64,000 bases of DNA from Bacillota bacterium (lineage in GTDB: Bacteria > Bacillota > Clostridia > Lachnospirales > Anaerotignaceae). Positions within the stretch are counted from its first letter, which is position 1; every line of letters starts with the position of its first letter. The DNA is taken from contig JAHZDZ010000010.1 of assembly GCA_019422105.1 (NCBI GenBank), forward strand, positions 93,627 to 157,626, read 5' to 3'. This document shows positions 52,001 to 59,963 of this stretch, piece after piece. The notes below the pieces were generated by a model. The model was not told where the DNA came from, ran no database searches, and was given only the letters and a program-made list of their open reading frames with translations. Made by a program: the position numbers and the translations under genes.

Positions 52001-54287
52001 CTTCCAGTTCAATTTCCTTATGCTGCACATCAAGAATATAGCCTGTCGGCGCTGTAATTTCATCAACGGTATAGATTCCTTCCGTCAGGTTATTGATGGT
52101 TATTTTTCCTTCCTTATCCGTCAGGTATTCGCTGACAGTGTTATCCTCAGTGCGGGTAACCTTGAATTTTGCTCCAGCCAGAGGCTCTTTGGTCTGAGAG
52201 TCTATTTTCTGTATCTCTAGAGCAGGGTTTCTTGTGTCAGTAAACACAAGAGTTTTTGTCTTTCCCCATTCAAGGCTGATGTCTTTGTGGCTTTCAGGGT
52301 CTATGCGGTATCCTTCCGGCGCTTCAATTTCCTCCACTGTGTAAACCGATTCATCCAAGTCTCTAATGACAACAGTGCCTGTTTTATCGGTCACATATTC
52401 GGATACCGTCTTATCCTCCGTTTTGGTGACTTTGAATTTTGCTCCGGCCAGCGGCTCGCCTGTCTGAGCATCAATTTTCATAATCTGCAAGGAAGGGCGA
52501 AGTCGGTTGTCAAATTTCACTTCCACTGTTTCGTTGGATTCCAGATATACGTCTTTGCTTTCCGTAGCTATCAAATAACCTTTTGGTGCCGCAATCTCGG
52601 TAATTGTGTACCAGCCTTCGGCCAAGCCGTCCAGTCTTATCTGCCCAGCCTTATCAGTCATACCCTCGTAGATGATTTTACCTCCCTTGATGGCAACGGA
52701 GAACTCTGCATTTGGAAGGGGCATTGCCGTGTCCTCATCAAACTTTTTAATGATTAGTCCTGGCTTTGCTTTATTTTTCAATGTGATAACCGCTGTTTTT
52801 CCGGCTTCCAGTTTAATGCTTTGAGGTGTTTCATTAAGCAGATATCCTTCCGGCGCTGCGATTTCTGTCACTGTATATATTCCGCTTTTCATGTTGGTGA
52901 TGGTGGCTTTTCCTGATGCGTTGGTGTACACATCCCATGAATCATGTCCTCCGTCATATGCCACCCTGATTGTGGCTCCGGCCAGCTTTTCGCCTGTGTC
53001 TGCGTCAACCTTCATGATTTCCAATTCGGCCATTTCCTCGTTTGAGAAAGTCACAACAGTCGGTTCGTCAGCGTCTTCTATCTCTACGTCCTTGTGATTG
53101 TTTTCATCCAGCACGTAGCCTGTGGGCGGTACTTCCTCCGTAACGGATACTGTTCCTGTTATATCAGGAATTAAAATTTCGCCATTTTTATCTGTCACAT
53201 AATGCCCTATGGTTTTTCCGTCCACTTCTACCTTGAACACCGCGCCTGAAAGACCTTTTGCTGTGCCTTTTTTTACTTTCAGTATCTGCAGTCCTGCGCT
53301 TGCTTCAGGGACATCGGGGTAATCGGGTTCTTCTGGACTACCTGGGATTTCCATATATGAAACATCAGCCCATGAATCTCCATTGTAGTTTGGCAAAGGA
53401 GCCACATAATAGTCTTGTCTATTAGTATGTGATAAGCCAAACATAACCGATTTATTTTCAAGCTTTCCCTTTATGATAATGCGAAAGTTTCCTTCTCTTT
53501 CCTGACCAGTCTTCGGTATTAATACCTTAACCGTATCTTCTGTACCGTCAAAGGTATCCTTTACATTATTATTTTTGTCGGTAACTTTTGTTCCTGCGGG
53601 AACATTACCGTCCAACACCACACGAAAGCTGTCAATATCTACATTTGATTTAATGGTATAGGTTTGTGACAGATAATTGCTGTCGATATCATCTTCCTGT
53701 GCTGTAGGTGTGGCTGGGTTGGTTGCCAGCCAAGTTCCGTACACAACAGTATTTGCCAGACCTTTCGCTACCAGATTTTTCATTGCTGTTTCTACAGCTT
53801 TATTCTGCTCTCCGTTGGCCTGCCAATCATTCAAATTGCTGTAATTGTCATGTACCAGCGCCCATACCGCCATCTTAGTGGCATAGTAGGCTTCATAATC
53901 ATTGCGGACACCAAGCTCCTGCGGTGACTTATATGGATAACCATTTACAATAGCCGCCCATACATGAGGATCGGTGTCAAGCTGGTCTACATCCACATCA
54001 TACGTTTTCGCTGATATATCCTCAATACCCGGCTTATTGGGATTTGCGCAATAGGCTGGCAGTTCCTGTCCGTTTTCAGCTTTATAAACAATGACAGCGG
54101 GGGCAAAGTTCTCCGTATCAATAATTCCTTTCCATGTGAGTAGCTGCTGGCCTTTGTCCTGTTTTACATAGAGATTGACCTTGTTTAGGGCCTCATCCAT
54201 TGAATTCCCCGCAAAGGTTTCCACAGTTCCGCTGAAAGCCAATAAGCTTATCATGAGTATGGACGTAATTTTTTTTAATACATTCAT
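49041..54287 (-). CDS. Giant SpaA/Cna-B-repeat adhesin with N-terminal TQxA-like domain
   Basis: A 1748-residue secreted protein. A signal peptide (MNVLKKITSILMISLLAFSG) leads into an N-terminal thioester-type domain (~30-190) with Cys in LPAYCANPNKPG. About thirteen Cna-B/SpaA repeats follow; each starts like LQIMKIDAQTGEPLAGAKFK and ends near an (I/V)xE(I/V)xAPxGY segment. A C-terminal DUF11-like domain precedes the final KLPKTGY, where the chain stops, with no hydrophobic anchor. I start at the ATG at 54287, after AAAGGAG. It is likely an adhesin for donor-recipient contact. A sortase is encoded two genes upstream. Confidence 0.88.
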   Translation of the reverse strand: MNVLKKITSILMISLLAFSGTVETFAGNSMDEALNKVNLYVKQDKGQQLLTWKGIIDTENFAPAVIVYKAENGQELPAYCANPNKPGIEDISAKTYDVDVDQLDTDPHVWAAIVNGYPYKSPQELGVRNDYEAYYATKMAVWALVHDNYSNLNDWQANGEQNKAVETAMKNLVAKGLANTVVYGTWLATNPATPTAQEDDIDSNYLSQTYTIKSNVDIDSFRVVLDGNVPAGTKVTDKNNNVKDTFDGTEDTVKVLIPKTGQEREGNFRIIIKGKLENKSVMFGLSHTNRQDYYVAPLPNYNGDSWADVSYMEIPGSPEEPDYPDVPEASAGLQILKVKKGTAKGLSGAVFKVEVDGKTIGHYVTDKNGEILIPDITGTVSVTEEVPPTGYVLDENNHKDVEIEDADEPTVVTFSNEEMAELEIMKVDADTGEKLAGATIRVAYDGGHDSWDVYTNASGKATITNMKSGIYTVTEIAAPEGYLLNETPQSIKLEAGKTAVITLKNKAKPGLIIKKFDEDTAMPLPNAEFSVAIKGGKIIYEGMTDKAGQIRLDGLAEGWYTITEIAAPKGYLIATESKDVYLESNETVEVKFDNRLRPSLQIMKIDAQTGEPLAGAKFKVTKTEDKTVSEYVTDKTGTVVIRDLDESVYTVEEIEAPEGYRIDPESHKDISLEWGKTKTLVFTDTRNPALEIQKIDSQTKEPLAGAKFKVTRTEDNTVSEYLTDKEGKITINNLTEGIYTVDEITAPTGYILDVQHKEIELEAGKLKTLVYENTRKPTLIVTKTNVLTEKPVPNTTFKIQRETENGGVITLGTFKTDKNGQIILKDVDSGWYVITEIRAAEGMGMPSNPITRKYLAPGENAYSVDLEEMEATQPDADNALPDNGNQNNTVPESGIVSSGNDYNLGEEVPNYPLNSIVIKKTDANTSEMLAGAVFEVRKVSGDISGNSGTIIGRYNTDNSGIIVITGLEAGAYIIEEVQPPTNYLLSENSKQQAWLKADGTSVVEVTFANYPYGSLLISKVDALTNKPLANAKFKVTTGDGTVAGSDNGVFVTNSNGEILVPNLKPDSYVITELEAPAGYSLDTTPQTIQIGTDGKTYKVYFQNQPVGSLFILKKDYYTKEPLPNAKFKITTSKGDVVGTENGVFTTDSNGSITIPGLEKDSYIIEEIEAPEGYMLENQSRIIAIEYGKTYTEEFTNKPLSGLKIVKLDSDTREPLEGVEFFVAKMNGEKIGSFKTDKEGMVYISNLEDGFYTVTETQGLENYHWDKEPRTVEVKSGKLAMLEVTNDPYSSLVIKKTSSRNDKPIEGVKFLVTKLNGEEIGTYKTDESGLIVIEGLEEGTYLIKETKAAKGFQLDSEAREVEIRDGKRTTIEIENDPLSSVLIHKIDSVTGEGIEGVKFLLYDSGNEPIGQFESDDEGYVWIRKELPEGKYKLREIEPANGYLSDDSVKTFYVQNGRTTEIEWENTPEVGQIVITKRSSEFNELTGLPAGSPLSGAVFEIYNITGNMVDKITSDSRGIAASKGLPTGVYTVKEVSAPRYYAMNDRTLIAEIRHNGDIVRFEVLNGSISLNLTVQKKGPNQTSPGQTMDYEIYGVTNDSSASLENFYIHDRIPTDATRVLKITTGTFSERLYYKITYKTNYRDYMTLAENLLSKNDYEFSLHPNVLGLQNGEYVTDVRLEFPQASPGFKQTKSMHVFCQVLPSVPKDYNITNRADAGGRYGNEWESAKASWNTKVWAVDTPAVKLPKTGY

Positions 54288-54311
54288 ACAATTTCTCCTT
54301 TCCGAATGCAA

Positions 54312-54341
54312 CAAAAAAAGGCTTTGAATCTCAAAGCCTTT
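54312..54341 (-). terminator. Terminator between the CHAP and adhesin genes
   Basis: An AAAGGCTTTGA / TCAAAGCCTTT stem with an A7 run on its left. It ends the CHAP transcript 25 bases upstream of the adhesin start, so the adhesin must also have its own promoter or depend on read-through. Confidence 0.8.
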
Positions 54342-54355
54342 AAAAATATAGGTTA

Positions 54356-55093
54356 TTAATTCTGTATTTCTGTTTTTAAGTCAGGAACAATATAGCCGAT
54401 TAATTTTAATCTGTTTCCCTTTTTGAAATCCGAGAAGCTTTTTTTCTTTACCGTTCCGTCAATACTTGGGTCAAAAATTCCATCGGCATTGCTGTTTCCT
54501 TCGCTAAAATAAATATATTCGGGTTTGTCATTAACTTTTTCCACATACTCGATAAAAACCACATGACCCGGATGAGTATCACTGCTGTTGACTGGCGCAA
54601 AAACTGCTATTGATTGCTCTTGTATCGCTTCTATATCCAATACTGTTTTTATCTCATTACTTTTGCCTGCGTTTGCAATCCATTTCTTTGCGCTGCCCAT
54701 ACCGAAGGGCATCCTAATGCCATGTACTTCAGCGAATCTGCCCTCGGCATACCAAGTACACTGACCTATAGTGCCGGGTTGATACGCTTCTGTAAATCTT
54801 CCAGAGCCTTTCAAACTTGGGTCGGCTGTTTCATCCAGTATATGACCCAGAGTAACGCCAACCTCCGGTGCTTCCTCCAATGGCGGAATGGGTTCAAAAG
54901 GCGGTTTTTCCACTTTCTCCTGTATGCTTGCACTGAATTCTGGGGAGCAGTGTGTCGTGATTACCTTTCTGCCGTTTTCATATGTGATTTCTATTGTCAT
55001 ACCCGGCACAGGGCCTTGAATGATTTCCCCATAAGCCGGAACGCTTGCCAGCAGCATAGATGTCATCGTTATCATAATAAGTCCTTTTTTCAT
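54356..55093 (-). CDS. Secreted CHAP-domain amidase/endopeptidase
   Basis: A 245-residue secreted protein: signal peptide (MKKGLIMITMTSMLLASVPA), a linker, then a CHAP domain (~120-235). The catalytic Cys lies in IGQCTWYAEGRF and the His in THPGHVVFIEYV. CHAP domains cleave peptidoglycan. Together with the NlpC/P60 gene it gives the ICE two wall hydrolases. It lies between the sortase and adhesin genes. The start ATG lacks a striking ribosome binding site (AAGGTGAAATCCT is near). Confidence 0.85.
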   Translation of the reverse strand: MKKGLIMITMTSMLLASVPAYGEIIQGPVPGMTIEITYENGRKVITTHCSPEFSASIQEKVEKPPFEPIPPLEEAPEVGVTLGHILDETADPSLKGSGRFTEAYQPGTIGQCTWYAEGRFAEVHGIRMPFGMGSAKKWIANAGKSNEIKTVLDIEAIQEQSIAVFAPVNSSDTHPGHVVFIEYVEKVNDKPEYIYFSEGNSNADGIFDPSIDGTVKKKSFSDFKKGNRLKLIGYIVPDLKTEIQN

Positions 55094-55192
55094 AGGATTT
55101 CACCTTGCTTTCTTCATGAATTATGTATCTACCTCCTTTATATCTCATATTTGCGCTCAGTTCAAGTGTTTTTTTCATAAATGCATAATCGT

Positions 55193-56074
55193 TTAATCTA
55201 CTTCCTTTGCCTGAACACAAAGCCGCTTTTCTCCGTCATTTTCCACACAAGTGATTAAGGTTATTTTGTTGTCAGAAGTATATTGAAGTTTCGACCAGTC
55301 TGTATCCTTTATTTTGCCTACGTAGGTTACCCTATATGTTCTTGTTCCAAGGTTTGTTTTATAGGTAATTTTATCTCCTTTTTCCAGCTTCTTGAGGTCA
55401 CCAAAATAATCATTGGAACCTCTGTTATGTCCCACCAGACCAATATTTCCGTTCCACACACTGGTGGAGGCTACATGACCTACGCCTTTTTTCATGGCAG
55501 AGTAGGTATCGCCGTCATAAGCGGTTACCTTCAAATCTATGGCTGGTATTTTCAAAGTGCCGATACTGCCGTCATCATTCCGTACCTTTTCAATAGAGGT
55601 CAGTGGATATTGGCTGTATTCGTCATCGTAGGTGTAATCGGGGATTTTACTTGACGAATTGCTGTTGGAAACATAACCGCCTGTATTAATATTTGCCGTA
55701 TAGCCGCCGCTTACACCGCCTCCGTCTGTTGTTCCTGCAAGCAGTGTTGAGGGGCTTTGGGTATAACTGTTGATTGGTGCAGTAGCCGGAGCATATGTTG
55801 TGCTGTTGGCAGAAGGGGAGTTTGGCGTTATTATGTTAGCTCCGTACTCTGAGGTATACACACTTTGAGGGGTTATGTCATAGATATCCTTCAAATAGTC
55901 GGGTATATCTCCATTGATGTTTAGTCCCGATGCTCCCGCTATAACAAATTCCTCCTTGTTTTCTGTTTTGTAGCCGTAGGTCAAATCAGAGTCAAGAGCG
56001 AAAGCCGTAACACTGACCACCAAAGACCAAAAAGCAGTAAATAATATAAATATCTTATTCCGCATCCAGAACAC
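55193..56074 (-). CDS. Class D-like sortase
   Basis: A 293-residue sortase. It has an N-terminal hydrophobic segment (ILFTAFWSLVVSVTAFAL) and a Gly/Ser/Thr-rich linker (~95-165). The catalytic domain has His216 (IGLVGHNRGS), Cys276 (LITCVENDG) and Arg284 (KRLCV). It attaches surface proteins by their LPxTG-like signals. The likely partner is the adhesin at 49041 (KLPKTG). It overlaps the next gene upstream by 20 bases. Confidence 0.88.
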   Translation of the reverse strand: MFWMRNKIFILFTAFWSLVVSVTAFALDSDLTYGYKTENKEEFVIAGASGLNINGDIPDYLKDIYDITPQSVYTSEYGANIITPNSPSANSTTYAPATAPINSYTQSPSTLLAGTTDGGGVSGGYTANINTGGYVSNSNSSSKIPDYTYDDEYSQYPLTSIEKVRNDDGSIGTLKIPAIDLKVTAYDGDTYSAMKKGVGHVASTSVWNGNIGLVGHNRGSNDYFGDLKKLEKGDKITYKTNLGTRTYRVTYVGKIKDTDWSKLQYTSDNKITLITCVENDGEKRLCVQAKEVD

Positions 56075-57209
56075 CCCCTAAATCCAAGTCAAATTTGTAC
56101 TCACTATTTCTTTCATTTATCCTGTGTTTAACCGTTACATCCTTTAGGGTAACAGATATATTTCTGCCGAACATTTCGTTTGTTGTCTTTTTATCCAGCA
56201 CAAACTGAAAAACATAACTTTGAATCATATCTTCAAACTCATTGAGATCAATAGTTGGTTCATTTTTATCCACAGCCTGATGTCCAATGCAGATATACTC
56301 TTTCCCAATCAGATTATAAACGTCTGCGCCTTTTCTGTTTTTCAGATAGATAACAATTAAAACAACGGCACATACGCTCATAAGCACAACAATAATGATT
56401 GTGACTATTTTCAGTATTGTGGGCATATTGCTGTCTTCTACTGCGATAGGTGTTCCCATATAAGTTACAGTATATGTCACCGTACCCGGCTCTGTCCTTT
56501 CTGCCATTCCACGGTATCTCGCTGTGGACACATAGCCTGTGGGAACTTGGCTGGAGAATGTTTTGGCATATGTTGCCGTTGCCTTGTATTCTGTCGGCAC
56601 AAGAGAATCTCCGGCCAAGCCTGTTCCCATGACCGTCCAGCTTATATCCGTCAGGGGAAGGGTGTATCCGTCCTTTATGGCAGTCTGCGAAACATAGGAA
56701 GGGTCAGCGTACATAAGTCCTGGGTACTCTTTTACTGTGGAAACCGTATAGTTTTTTGTGGTATATCCGGCAACCTCTGTCACGATACTTCCGGTATCCA
56801 GAGAGAGTGTTCCCTTGTAGCCGTCTTTTTCGTATGGCTTAGTGGAGGGAAATTGCTTTATTATTTCCTCTAAATTCTTGTTTTGGGATTCTGCTTTGGC
56901 TTCCTCCGTTATCTCTTTTGTTTCCTTCTTTTCGTTTGCAATACCGTCTGTGGTTTCATGGGTAAAAATAAAACCATCCAGTTCAAAGTCCGGCTCTGTC
57001 AGTGTATCCGGCTTTGTCTCGGCGGCTGTTTCATAAATTTTTATCAGGTACTCCTTACCGTCTATATTCTTCCGTTCCACAGATGTGGGCACTGGGAACG
57101 ACTGTTTCTGCTCAGTTTGAATTTCTCCTGTCTCAGCAAGTGCAGTAAACGGCAACATAAGGGAAAAGATTATCATTGCCGCTATGCTTGCTAGCTTAAG
57201 TCTTTTCAT
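56055..57209 (-). CDS. Surface membrane protein of the adhesin/sortase cluster
   Basis: A ~384-residue protein with a signal peptide (MKRLKLASIAAMIIFSLMLP), a long extracellular region, one membrane helix near residue 285 (VTIIIVVLMSVCAVVLIVIY) and a cytoplasmic tail of ~75 residues. I do not recognise the extracellular part. I use the ATG at 57209 preceded by AAAGGAGGTATCGAA. It overlaps the sortase start by 20 bases and is likely a mating-surface or assembly factor. Confidence 0.65.
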   Translation of the reverse strand: MKRLKLASIAAMIIFSLMLPFTALAETGEIQTEQKQSFPVPTSVERKNIDGKEYLIKIYETAAETKPDTLTEPDFELDGFIFTHETTDGIANEKKETKEITEEAKAESQNKNLEEIIKQFPSTKPYEKDGYKGTLSLDTGSIVTEVAGYTTKNYTVSTVKEYPGLMYADPSYVSQTAIKDGYTLPLTDISWTVMGTGLAGDSLVPTEYKATATYAKTFSSQVPTGYVSTARYRGMAERTEPGTVTYTVTYMGTPIAVEDSNMPTILKIVTIIIVVLMSVCAVVLIVIYLKNRKGADVYNLIGKEYICIGHQAVDKNEPTIDLNEFEDMIQSYVFQFVLDKKTTNEMFGRNISVTLKDVTVKHRINERNSEYKFDLDLGGVLDAE

Positions 57210-57238
57210 TTCGATACCTCCTTTAATCAATCTGCGTA

Positions 57239-57538
57239 TTAATCATAATCAATCCTTTTTTCTCTTGCTATCCATTTTCCGCACCTTCGGCAGCACAGCC
57301 ATTCCTTGCCGCATATGGCTTCTATCTCGCCGTCTGAAAAATCATGACCTTTTTCTCTGCATTCCTTTTCAATGAGCAGTTCCTTTTCTTTTTCCTTCAA
57401 GGCTCTTTCCTCTATAATGTAATCATCCGGCAAAAATCCTTTCTTCAGTATGTATTCTGATTTTACTGTATTGCAGTCATCCTCAAAATTTTGCGATTTT
57501 TTATATTCATCTATGGCCTCTATTATTCTTCTGTCCAT
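57239..57538 (-). CDS. Small zinc-ribbon-like protein
   Basis: A 99-residue, charged protein. The C-terminal end has a Cys pair cluster (EAICGKEWLCCRRCGKWIAR), which could bind zinc, and a His/Cys pair before it (KECREKGHDF). The N-terminal half is a Glu/Lys-rich helix. It lies between the AbrB-like gene and the surface-protein operon. Function unknown. Confidence 0.5.
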   Translation of the reverse strand: MDRRIIEAIDEYKKSQNFEDDCNTVKSEYILKKGFLPDDYIIEERALKEKEKELLIEKECREKGHDFSDGEIEAICGKEWLCCRRCGKWIAREKRIDYD

Positions 57539-57552
57539 ATTTCATCATCCTT

Positions 57553-57849
57553 TCAATACAGCATATCCAGAGCCTCATCCAATACCGCATCCATTGATAG
57601 CCCCTGTTCGAATAGAGATTTTATTCTGCTTTTCACAGCTTCCTTATCTTCCTGTTGCCTCATTTCCTCATTCCTGATAAGTTGCAGAGGATTATCTGCC
57701 TCAATCTTCACCTTGTTTATGAGTATCAGCTTTCCGTAGACCAACACTTGAATCACATCATTTTTATTAATGCCGGAGGCTTCCCTCAAAAAAGAGGGTA
57801 TCAGTATCCGGCCTTTATCATCCACAACTCTATAACATTGTTTGTCCAT
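57553..57849 (-). CDS. AbrB/SpoVT-type transcriptional regulator
   Basis: A 98-residue protein. The N-terminal ~45 residues are an AbrB-like swapped-hairpin DNA-binding domain (YRVVDDKGRILIPSFLREAS, then NDVIQVLVYGKLILINK). A C-terminal helix may mediate dimerisation. It is the first gene of the run leading to the surface operon, so it probably controls that operon. There is a terminator directly upstream (57868). Confidence 0.8.
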   Translation of the reverse strand: MDKQCYRVVDDKGRILIPSFLREASGINKNDVIQVLVYGKLILINKVKIEADNPLQLIRNEEMRQQEDKEAVKSRIKSLFEQGLSMDAVLDEALDMLY

Positions 57850-57867
57850 ATCCGTTCTCCTTTCCGC

Positions 57868-57893
57868 AAAAAAATAAGACGCGTCTGCGTCTC
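57868..57893 (-). terminator. Terminator after the glycosylase gene
   Basis: An AGACGC / GCGTCT stem with a four-base loop and an A7 run on its left. It is followed on the minus strand by a CGGAAAGGAG start region for the AbrB gene. The same leader string recurs at 62490. Confidence 0.65.
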
Positions 57894-57903
57894 ATCTCTT
57901 ATT

Positions 57904-58506
57904 TTAACATTCATTGTCTTTTCTTTTTCTTACCAACGGATACTGTTCCAAAATTTCCTGATACCTGTAGCAACTTTCCACATGGTCATTTATAATGCCG
58001 CTTGCCTGTAAATGAGAATATACCGTAATTGAGCCGAGGTATTTAAACCCCCTTTTTTTCAAATCCTTGCTTATCTCATCTGACAATCCGTTTCTGGCTG
58101 GTATGTTTCCTTTCTGATGACCTGCATAGAGTATGGTTTTGCCTTTTGAATATGACCAGAGGTAATCGCTGAATGTCCCAAATTCTTCACGTATTTTTTG
58201 GAAATACACAGCGTTTTTTATGACAGCTTCGATTTTTCTCACTGACTTTATCATACCGTCTGTTTCCATGATTCTTTTTACGTCTTCTTCCGTATAGACA
58301 GCAATCTTATTGTAATCAAAATTGTCAAAACACTGACGGAATATTTCTCTTTTCTGTATCATCATGTTCCAGTTCAGACCACACTGCATAACCTCAAGCA
58401 TCAGAAATTCAAACTGTTTCCTATCGTTATGCAGAGGGATTCCCCATTCCTCATCATGGTATTTTACCAATTTTTCATTACTCAGACACCATTCGCAGCG
58501 TTCCAT
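57904..58506 (-). CDS. tag: DNA-3-methyladenine glycosylase I
   Basis: A 200-residue base-excision enzyme. The N-terminal RCEWCL and HDEEWGIPLH segments and the C-terminal HVESCYRYQ hold the two Cys and two His that bind zinc in Tag proteins. The middle has the usual VMQCGLNW and FGTFSDYLWSY segments. It removes 3-methyladenine from alkylated DNA. It lies in a DNA-modification block with Dam and C5 methyltransferases. The start overlaps nothing, and GGAGAGATT precedes the ATG. Confidence 0.9.
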   Translation of the reverse strand: MERCEWCLSNEKLVKYHDEEWGIPLHNDRKQFEFLMLEVMQCGLNWNMMIQKREIFRQCFDNFDYNKIAVYTEEDVKRIMETDGMIKSVRKIEAVIKNAVYFQKIREEFGTFSDYLWSYSKGKTILYAGHQKGNIPARNGLSDEISKDLKKRGFKYLGSITVYSHLQASGIINDHVESCYRYQEILEQYPLVRKRKDNEC

Positions 58507-58523
58507 TCTAATCTCTCCATTTT

Positions 58524-58916
58524 TCAGCTCAGGCTTTTTATTTTCTTCTTCGTCAGGTCATAGCTCAAATCTATGAGACCGAAGATTTTATCATCAGGTA
58601 CAGAACCGTCCAGCAGTATGGTAATCCAATACTTCTTGTTCATATGATATCCGGGCAAAAAACCGTCATTGCCCATTAAACCATCAATCAGCAATGGGTC
58701 GCACTTTAAGTCCAATATTTCAATTTCATCCGTACCCTTAAACCCCAGTTTATCTTTTCCCACTGTCAGCAAAGCGGCAAACCATTTGCCGTTCAAATCA
58801 TGGCGGAATATTGCGTCACTTGGGTATTTCGCCCATAAAAACTCCGGCTCTGCGCCGTAGGTTTCCCCTATGTATTTTATGACACGCTTCGCACCATCGC
58901 TTTTGAATCCCATCAT
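58524..58916 (-). CDS. MmcQ/YjbR-family protein
   Basis: A 130-residue protein with the MmcQ/YjbR layout: FLWAKYPSDAIFRHDLNGKW, FAALLTVGKDKLG, LKCDPLLIDGLMGNDGFLPG, then YHMNKKYWITILLDG near the end. The fold resembles a DNA-binding domain, and members are sometimes linked to DNA repair genes. It is 17 bases upstream of the glycosylase gene and probably co-transcribed with it. Confidence 0.85.
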   Translation of the reverse strand: MMGFKSDGAKRVIKYIGETYGAEPEFLWAKYPSDAIFRHDLNGKWFAALLTVGKDKLGFKGTDEIEILDLKCDPLLIDGLMGNDGFLPGYHMNKKYWITILLDGSVPDDKIFGLIDLSYDLTKKKIKSLS

Positions 58917-58985
58917 ATCTTCCCCTAACAGTTTTTTCTTTATAAAACAAGTGTAATATTTCTCAATTGCTTTGTCAATTTAATA

Positions 58986-59954
58986 CTACAACAGTGTTAT
59001 CTGACTGGGTTGCTTTTCTCTCCGTTCGTTCATATTATAATTGGCAATCAATACCTCCTTGAACATATTGCCCGGCTCATACCGCTGGGATATGCTGTTT
59101 AAGCGTTCAAAGCTCTCTATTTCGAAGTCTTTATATAAATCCCTTATGAATTCACAGTCATTATAAGAAAGCAGGAATTTTCCCTGTATTCCGCTTAAAA
59201 CCTTATGGAGACCGTAATGGTCTTCCAATGAAAACCGTTCCGCATACAGCCTTTCCGTACCGTAATATGGCGGATCGCAGTAAGAGAAAGCTGTAGGTCT
59301 GTCGAATATAGGAATTAATGTTTCGTAGCTTCTATTTTGTATGACGACTCCTTTTCCTGCATTTCCTTCCGCTTTGGCTATGTCCGTCCTGTTTTTTACT
59401 CCGTTTTCATTTAATCTTCTGTTTGCCTGCCATATCAACTGGTATAACTGAGCGATATTTGTTGGCTGGGCATTAAAGCTGGTGCTTCCTCCGGCGTAAC
59501 TGTATCGGATGAGTTTGAAAAATATAACGGCTCTGCGGATATCACCCAGCATGGCGCGTTCCTCCAGCAACCCCTTATACTCGTTAAACTCCAAATCGCT
59601 CATATACCGCTCTGCCAATTCCAGTTCTTCTTTTTGAAAGGGAAGGGTAAAATCTTTTTTTCTGTTCCACTTGAGGAGCATATCAAATTCCTCACGTCCA
59701 TTTAAGGGCAGCCAGCCAAGTTCCTCCAAAAAAGCAAGAGGTCTATACTTGATTACGTAAAACAGATTTGTCAAATCTGAATTGTAATCGTTATAGACCT
59801 CAAAGGGTTCCGGCTTTTTTGCGAACAATATCCATGCCGCTCCGCCGAATACTTCTATGTACCTGTCATAATTGATAGGAAATCTCTCCAGTATAATATC
59901 CCGCATTAGCTTTTTGCCGCCAATCCAAGGTATAAAACTATTTATCACACACAT
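58986..59954 (-). CDS. DNA adenine methylase (D12 class, Dam-like)
   Basis: A 322-residue N6-adenine methyltransferase. Motif I (FIPWIGGKKLM, ~7-17) and EVFGGAAWILFAK (~35-47) bind SAM; motif IV is DPPYYGTERLY (~225). Relatives recognise GATC, but the specificity here is not shown. No restriction enzyme is adjacent, so it may protect ICE DNA from host restriction. It follows the ArdA-like gene with 9 bases between. Confidence 0.9.
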   Translation of the reverse strand: MCVINSFIPWIGGKKLMRDIILERFPINYDRYIEVFGGAAWILFAKKPEPFEVYNDYNSDLTNLFYVIKYRPLAFLEELGWLPLNGREEFDMLLKWNRKKDFTLPFQKEELELAERYMSDLEFNEYKGLLEERAMLGDIRRAVIFFKLIRYSYAGGSTSFNAQPTNIAQLYQLIWQANRRLNENGVKNRTDIAKAEGNAGKGVVIQNRSYETLIPIFDRPTAFSYCDPPYYGTERLYAERFSLEDHYGLHKVLSGIQGKFLLSYNDCEFIRDLYKDFEIESFERLNSISQRYEPGNMFKEVLIANYNMNERREKQPSQITLL

Positions 59955-59963
59955 ATCACCTCT

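Noticed and set aside
52287..52757. Plus-strand 156-residue open frame within the adhesin
   Set aside because: It is the reverse strand of the Cna-B repeats, lacks a ribosome binding site and has no family pattern.
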